The translations under genes were made by a program, and so were the position numbers. Shown one piece after another: positions 58,574-64,000 of a stretch of DNA of 64,000 nt. The stretch comes from Thermothelomyces thermophilus ATCC 42464 (lineage: Eukaryota > Ascomycota > Sordariomycetes > Sordariales > Chaetomiaceae). The stretch lies in assembly GCF_000226095.1 (NCBI RefSeq), contig NC_016472.1, positions 558,001 through 622,000 on the forward strand. The letters are read 5' to 3'. The notes beneath the pieces are model-generated. The model was not told the DNA's origin and did no database searches. It was given only the letters and a program-made list of their open reading frames with translations. The number at the start of each line of letters is the position of its first letter. The stretch's first letter is position 1.

Positions 58574-60394
58574 TTACCACTCCTCCTCACCCGCGTCGTC
58601 GGCTGCTTCCCCGCCACCGCCACCGTCTTCGTCGCGGCGCGCCTCCAGGAGGGCCCTCTTCCGCGCGTTTCTCACCTCCCACTCGAACTCGCGCAGCGCC
58701 TTAAGCTCGCTGCCAAAGAAGAGCAGCGCCATCAGCCCGTCCACGGTGCCGGCCACCAGGCCCAGGGCGGCCACCAGCGTCAGGATGAAAGCGACGTAGG
58801 TCTTGCCCGACGGGGTGAACCAGACGCCGACGAGGCAGGCGACGGTGACGAGCAGGGAGAGGAAGAAGTGCCGGGCGCGCCAGGTCCGCTGGCCGCGGGA
58901 GCGGGCCGTGTAGGACGCTATCAGGGCCAGGATGGCGTCGTAGGCTGCGGGGGGCAAGGAAGAAGAGGGCGGGTGCTGCTGTTCCGTCGCGTCGGCCGCG
59001 GCGGTGGCGGCGGGCCCGGTGGCGGTGGTGATGGAGTTGTGCAGGCTCGGTGCCGGCGAGTGCAGTTGCAGGTAGGCGCCGTTGTGGAGGGCCGAGTCGG
59101 CTTTTCGGGCTGCCTCTTCCGGGCTCGTAGGCGGCGTGGGTTCGTCAGGCGGTTTCGGGATGCCGCCTACTCCTGCTCCTGCTCCTGCTCCTGCTGCTGC
59201 TGCTGCTGTTGCTGCGCCAAGGGTAGATCCGCCGTTGGAGACGGTGTTGTCGTTGGAGCCGGGTTCAGGGAGTGGAGGTGGCGGAGATGGGGACGTGGAG
59301 GCTTGTCGAGACGGGTGGAAGGCGAGGGTGGCCTCGACGGCGAAATGGTCGCTGAGGGAGCAGCCCAGCTCGGGATGCCGCATCATCATGCCGACACTTG
59401 CTCGCTTGACCACCCAGGCGCCACCGAGTGCGAGGACATCCCCCGAGCTGGCGAATATGTAATCCAGCCTCTTACCGAGAGGATCTTTTGGGGAAGAGCG
59501 GAGTCAGTTAACGACAGAGTCAAAGGGGGGGGGAAGGGGGGTGTGTTAAGGAAAGACGGTCGTACCAGGAGTGTCCGGAGGCACTGTGACGGGGTCCTTG
59601 CCCGGCCCCAGAAGCTTCTGTTGGGCCTTGGTCCAGCGCCAGGTGTTGTAGGGCCCATCGGAGGTAGCACCGTTCTCCAGGATGTTGAACTCGGCGGTGG
59701 GGATCGGACGACGGCGGGCCTCCTCGGCAGGGTGGTAAGCGGGACCCACCGAGCTGTCCGGGTGCAGCACGCGCCAGACATCGCTAACGGGAGCCAGGCC
59801 GGTGATGAGCTGGTACTCGGGCGACATGGGGATCATGTTGAAGTCGCCCATGGCAAGCACGAGGTGGCCGCGCTCGGCAGCGCCGCGGAGCAGCTTGGCA
59901 ATCTCCCACGACTGGGCGGTGCGGTGGCAGAGGTACGAGTCGTCTGGCTTCCCGGCCTCGTAAGGGGCGTGCGTGTGGGTGTTGAAGACCTCGACGACCT
60001 GCTTCGGACCGGGGCCGTAGCGGATCTTTGCGCAGGCGACGCCCTTGCCGACGTACCAGTCGCCGCGCCAGAAGGCAGTCGGGCGGCCGTTCAAGGGGTA
60101 GCGGTACATGGTGCTCTCCTCGATGGGCCAGCGCGAGAGGATGGCCAGGCCGCCGCCGAGGACGGCGCTGTGGTAGAACTTGCCATAGGGCAGGATGAAG
60201 CGGGTTTGGCGGCGGATGCTCCGGTAGTCCTCCTGGGTCCAGCATTCCTGCAGCGCGACGATGTGCGGCTGCGGGCTCGCAATCGAAATCTGACGGCCAA
60301 TCTCTGCCAGGCGTTCGCGGCGGAGCTTGGAGACGTATTTGAGGCCCCAGCAGTTGAGCGTGATGAGGTTGATCTCTTCCGGTCTGTCCCACAT
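58574..60394 (-). CDS. ISC1: Inositol phosphosphingolipid phospholipase C / neutral sphingomyelinase (Isc1-type)
   Basis: Exons: 59566-60394 and 58574-59484. The joined frame is 1740 nt, 579 residues. The 81-nt intron has a GTACGA donor and CCAAAAG acceptor. The protein hydrolyses inositol phosphosphingolipids to phytoceramide and belongs to the Mg-dependent endonuclease/exonuclease/phosphatase fold. Seen: INLITLNCWGL (N14), VALQECW with the metal-binding Glu50, GGGLAILSRWPI, FNTHTHAPY, LAMGDFNMIP, RLDYIFAS and the terminal catalytic SDHFAVEA. After the catalytic domain comes a low-complexity linker (Pro-rich, then Ala/Gly repeats encoded by a GCT-rich tract near 59170-59217). Two hydrophobic helices follow (HFFLSLLVTVACLVGVWFT and VAFILTLVAALGLVAGTVDGLMALLFFG), as in yeast Isc1 and animal nSMases. 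It ends with an acidic Gly-rich tail. Confidence 0.95.
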
Positions 60395-60998
60395 GGTATG
60401 TACCAGGGTTCGGAACCAGAGGATGAAAGGACTATGTACTCTATATCAATCTGCCCGAGATGAGATTGAGATCTGCTTCCTGGATGTTTCGAGTCGCGTT
60501 GCGCGAGGGAATTCAAGACTGCAGCGCAAATGTGAACGATGATTGCCTTGAATAAGTTTATACGAAAAAAAAAAAATAGAGTTGAAGTTATGGCCACATT
60601 GGACAGCCACTAACGTAGACACGCTCTCGCCGACGAGAGGTCTGACCAAGTTGGGCAGAATTGAAGAATTGAGTGAGTTGCAGATCGTCGATGACTGAGT
60701 TCAAGCAGGAAGCTCCCTTTCATGATGGCCCCTGGCTTCAATTGCCCCCGACCGCGCGCCTCTGCATGGAGGATCACTCAGCTAGCTATTTAATCGGAAA
60801 GTTACAGTACCAGTACACACGCTTGACGCTGCAAGGGGTGAGAAGGAGCCAAGCTAGGGCCCCACTAAAATTTAGTGTAGTGTTGCTTCACGCTGACCAC
60901 CCCCGGCATCTCTCGATTGAAAGTTCCCCGACGCGGCGTTCCCAAAGCCTCGGACAAACTATCACCAGCTTGCACCCGACAGGTGCACAACACAAGCC
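60395..60998. promoter_or_regulatory. Divergent promoter region, ISC1-type gene / Swd3-like gene
   Basis: A 604-bp region between two start codons that face away from each other, so both promoters must lie in it. An A run is present at 60566-60577, and TTTAGTGTAGTGTT at 60871-60884 resembles the TGTAGTGTA elements seen elsewhere in non-coding DNA. No uORF of note. Confidence 0.55.
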
Positions 60999-63122
60999 AT
61001 GTCTGAGCCCGACTCGGCATCAGGGATGCCAACCGCAGAGCCGCCATCAAAACGGCGCAGGGTGCACGACGACAGTCTCGAATCCACGCCGCGATATGGA
61101 TCGGCCGCCGCGGGCGGCGCACACCAAACCTCCCCGCGCACCGCCGGCCGCCTTTCCGACCAGAGCCTCTCCATCCGGCGCGGCCCGCCAAGCAGCCGCT
61201 CGCGTAGCCGTTCGCGTAGTAGGGACAGAGACGGAAGCGCTGTGATGGACAATGGCGACACACGAAGACGGTACCGCTCATCGCCCTCGCGATCCCGCTC
61301 GAGGTCTCGCTCGAGGTCTCGCTCGAGATCACGCTCGCGGTCGACTGCCCGTTCCTCCCGATCGCGTTCCAGACTCCGTTCCCGCTCCCGCTCCCGGAGC
61401 ATCTCCTATACCCGCTCGCGCTCCGATTCCCGCAGTCAGAGTCGCTCCATCTCGCGGAGTCGGAGCCGCAGCAGAAGCAGAAGTCGAAGCCGAAGCCGAA
61501 GCTCGTCCTCGCCCTCTCATCGCCGATCGACGACGGACGACAGATCCGATGACCGCCACCACCACCACCACCATTACCACTACCATCGCCGCCGGCGTCA
61601 TGAGCAACCGCCCATCACCCCCAATTACTACCCACACCTGCTCCTCCTGGGCCATAGCCGCGCCGTCGCCCAGGTGCGCATCTCCCCCGATGGCCGCTGG
61701 ATCGCCTCGGCCTCGGCCGACGGGACGGCCAAGATCTGGGACGCCTCAACCGGCGCCCACCTCGAGACTCTCGTCGGCCACATGGCGGGCGTCTCCTGCC
61801 TCGCCTGGGCGCCCGACAGCAACACCCTGGCCACGGGGTCCGACGACAAGTCGATCCGGCTGTGGGACCGCGTGACGGGCAGCCCCGCGCATGCCGTCGC
61901 GCACCGGGAGACCGCGGCCGTAGACGGCATGGGCGGCGCCGACGTGGCGGCGTCGTCCCGGGGGCCGGCCGGCCGCGGCGCGGCGAGGAGGGCCGCGCGC
62001 ACGGGCGTCTCGCCCGACGGCGTCCGGGGCGGCAGGACGGGGAAGGGACCGCTGCTGGGCCACCACAACTACGTCTACTGTCTCGCCTTCTCGCCCAAGG
62101 GCAACATCCTGGCGAGCGGGAGCTACGACGAGGCGGTCTTCTTGTGGGACGTCAGGGCCGGCAGGCTGATGCGCAGCTTGCCGGCGCATAGCGACCCGGT
62201 AAGCGGCGTCGACTTTTGCAGAGACGGCACGTTGGTGGTGAGCTGTTCGACGGATGGGTTGATGTGAGTGTCTTTTCTGTATTTTTTCTTCTTCTTTTTT
62301 GCTTCTTCTACCTCCCATTTTCCCCATTTAGTAGTGGTGGTAGTAGTAGTAGTGGTGGTGGTGGTGTGTCTTGTTTCTTTCCCTCCCTCATTATCCACCC
62401 AACTTTTTTCCCACCCAAACTGCGCAACACGGAGGCTGACCGCGCTGGCTCTTAGCCGCATTTGGGATACCTATACCGGCCAGTGCCTGCGTACACTGGT
62501 ACACGAGGACAACCCCGCCGTCACCAACGTCTGCTTCAGCCCAAACGGCCGCTTCGTGCTGGCCTTCAGCCTCGACAGCTCCATCCGGTTGTGGGACTAC
62601 GTCTCGGGGTCTGTGAAGAAGACATACCAGGGCCATACGAACCAGAAGTACTCGATCGGAGGCTGTTTCGGCGTGCTTACTGACCGCGACGACGACTTGG
62701 CTGCGGAGGACAACGCAGACGGCGAGCATGTCCGGCAGCAGGCCTTCATCACATCTGCGAGCGAGGACGGCGACATCGTCATGTGGGACGTAAAAAGCAA
62801 AGAGGTGTTACAGCGCATCAAGGCCGCGCACAAGGGAGTGTGTTTCTGGGTGGACGTCCACGGCGGCACAATGGTCAGCGCCGGCCAGGACGGATCGATC
62901 AAGGTGTTCCGGCACCGCCCGAGGAGGGGGGGACATGTCAAACGGGAGGATGGCGATTCCGACAGGTACGGCGCCGTCAATGGGCATCTCCTGGACGGGG
63001 AGATGCCGGATGCGGCCGCGGCGGATGAGGAGCTGCAACGGCAGGTCGAGGCCGAGGCCGAGGCTGCGGCGGCGGCGGCGGCGGTGTCGCCGGGACAACA
63101 CGTCAAGGAGGAACAGTTGTAA
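60999..63122 (+). CDS. WD40 protein, Swd3/WDR5-type COMPASS subunit, with RS-rich N-terminus
   Basis: Exons 60999-62263 and 62456-63122. The joined frame is 1932 nt, 643 residues. The 192-nt intron has a GTGAGT donor, CTGAC branch point and CTTAG acceptor, and contains a GTG/GTA microsatellite. Residues about 1-65 include PPSKRRRVHDD, a likely nuclear signal. About 65-175 is dense in Ser-Arg dipeptides, and 185-205 is His-rich. The propeller starts at HLLLLGHSRAVAQVRISPDGRWIASASADGTAKIWD, and blades follow at LVGHMAGVSCLAW, LLGHHNYVYCLAFSPKGNILASGSYDEAVFLWD, LPAHSDPVSGVDF, VTNVCFSPNGRFVLAFSLDSSIRLWD and FITSASEDGDIVMWD. These match Swd3/WDR5, which presents histone H3 to the Set1 methyltransferase. 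An insert of about 50 residues (294-346) splits two blades, and an Ala/Glu-rich tail ends in VKEEQL. The RS region is not in yeast Swd3. Confidence 0.9.
62330..62366. repeat. (GTA/GTG)n microsatellite within an intron
   Basis: Interspersed GTA and GTG triplets inside the only intron of the Swd3-like gene. No stop interrupts the triplets in one frame, so unspliced or mis-annotated models would read poly-Val through it. Confidence 0.85.
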
Positions 63123-63456
63123 CGGGGGGGTGTTAATTATAAAGGACGGTCACATAGTACGTGAGATGACTGGGTTCTTCTTAGCTGCGCGAACAGCTTG
63201 AGCTTGCGTCACGATACCCCTTTCAATCGAGATGTTTTTTTCCTCTTCCCAGGTCGCCATGGGCTCGGAGAGATGTGTGCCCCATGCTGGCCGGGTCTTT
63301 ATGTACGGGCGCAGTGCTTGCTGCTCCCTCTTCCCGCGGAGCGGTGTGATGTGCTCGTCCCGATGATGCGCCAAACGCGACAAGAGAATCTCTTACAAAA
63401 GGCGCCGGAGGGTGGGGAGGTTTCATATATTTCGAACCCGCCTTATTCTTCAACGC
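63123..63456. other. Convergent intergenic spacer
   Basis: 334 bases between the convergent Swd3-like and Pcc1 genes. It probably consists only of the two 3' UTRs. No gene or strong terminator-like element is seen. Confidence 0.5.
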
Positions 63457-63908
63457 TCATGCACTCGTTCCTTGTCGCCGTCTTTGTTCTACCGCATCTA
63501 CGTCGAGCTCCTCCTGGACCTCCAATACCAAGGCCAGGCTGTCTAGGAAGGAGTTGACGGCGACGCGCAGCATGCGGTTGGTCGCGGCTTTGTATTCGAC
63601 TCGAAGAACCGTCGGGTCTGACGACCCCTCCGTGGCAACAGCTGAGAGCTCGCGCCGCACCAGCGACGAAAGCTCCTTGTCAACCCTGAGCGCTTGCAGG
63701 GCGACCGAGGCGAGGCGCGCGTCGGGGAAGGGAACGTCGAGGGTCCTGCGAAAGGCGAGAGAGCCATGTCGAGGTTAGCGGGGTAAGTCTCTATCTAACT
63801 TTGATCCATGCGCAAAAAGTGTCAAGCCGCAGGTATGGATCCTTGTAGCAAGTCCGAGGGCGAAACCTACAGCGCGCAGGGGAACCCGGCTGACGTGTCG
63901 GTCGCCAT
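63457..63908 (-). CDS. PCC1: EKC/KEOPS complex subunit Pcc1
   Basis: Exons 63871-63908 and 63457-63745. The joined frame is 327 nt, 108 residues, matching the small size of the family. The intron is 125 nt with a GTAGGT donor and TCGCAG acceptor, and GCTAACC as branch point. The protein begins MATDTSAGFPCAL, then TLDVPFPDARLASVALQALRVDKEL, LRVEYKAATNRMLRVAVNSFLDSLALVLEVQEEL. That is the beta-strand/helix pattern and the conserved RMLRVAVNSFLDSL helix of Pcc1. Pcc1 dimerises within KEOPS, which makes the t6A modification of tRNA and affects telomeres and transcription. The extreme C-terminus (DAVEQRRRQGTSA) is basic and probably disordered. Confidence 0.93.
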
Positions 63909-64000
63909 GTTTATGTTGGCATCAACGGAAGAATCTTTTGGCCAGCGGTGCGTCTTGGGGTGGTTTCCTCGAGTCACCTCTCGTGCTTTTGAAGTGGAAT
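63909..64000. other. Upstream region of PCC1 to window edge
   Basis: The last 92 bases carry the 5' leader and part of the promoter of PCC1. No other feature is seen. Confidence 0.4.

Overview
This 64 kb window comes from a filamentous ascomycete, most likely a sordariomycete and possibly of the Sordariales/Chaetomiaceae type (the order-level placement is inference). Genes are split by short spliceosomal introns, mostly 50-250 nt, with GTRAGT-like donors and CTAAC/CTGAC branch points. Coding regions are strongly GC-biased at third positions. The gene set is typically fungal. One AT-rich patch near 42.4-43.0 kb is rich in TpA and poor in CpA/TpG while keeping CpG, which is the signature of repeat-induced point mutation (RIP).

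Layout. At 1.4-2.0 kb lies the small subunit of splicing factor U2AF (+). At 2.7-6.2 kb is a large ascomycete protein of unknown function (-). An oxysterol-binding Osh/Kes1-type lipid transfer protein follows at 8.8-11.0 kb (+, 8 exons), then an Amt/MEP ammonium transporter at 12.9-14.9 kb (-, 4 exons). A Crt10-like protein lies at 18.8-21.5 kb (-) and a membrane-anchored GH5 glycoside hydrolase at 22.5-23.9 kb (-). A seven-helix receptor lies at 26.1-27.9 kb (-, 4 exons). From 27.9 to 43.3 kb there is a 15 kb gene desert holding microsatellites, palindromes, a hairpin with circularly permuted arms and the RIP-like patch.

The right part is gene-rich again. A TauD-type Fe(II)/2-oxoglutarate dioxygenase is at 43.3-44.7 kb (-, 5 exons, one GC-AG intron). 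A Zn2Cys6-like regulator is at 47.8-50.7 kb (-, first coding exon only ATG). After 5.4 kb without a recognisable gene come a protein-kinase-fold protein at 56.2-58.0 kb (+), the sphingolipid phospholipase C Isc1 at 58.6-60.4 kb (-), an RS-rich Swd3/WDR5-type WD40 protein at 61.0-63.1 kb (+) and the small KEOPS subunit Pcc1 at 63.5-63.9 kb (-).

The genes are mostly independent housekeeping or signalling genes rather than a cluster: splicing, sterol/PI4P transfer, nitrogen uptake, sphingolipid turnover, chromatin methylation and tRNA modification. I found no secondary-metabolite cluster, CRISPR, rRNA, or tRNA that I could support. The most notable items are gene-structure oddities (ATG-only exon, a 38-nt intron, a GC-AG intron), the RS-tailed Swd3, the divergent kinase-fold protein, the permuted hairpin, and a dispersed GTAC-TCC-GTAC motif that peppers the non-coding DNA. 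No single compelling new biological system is evident.
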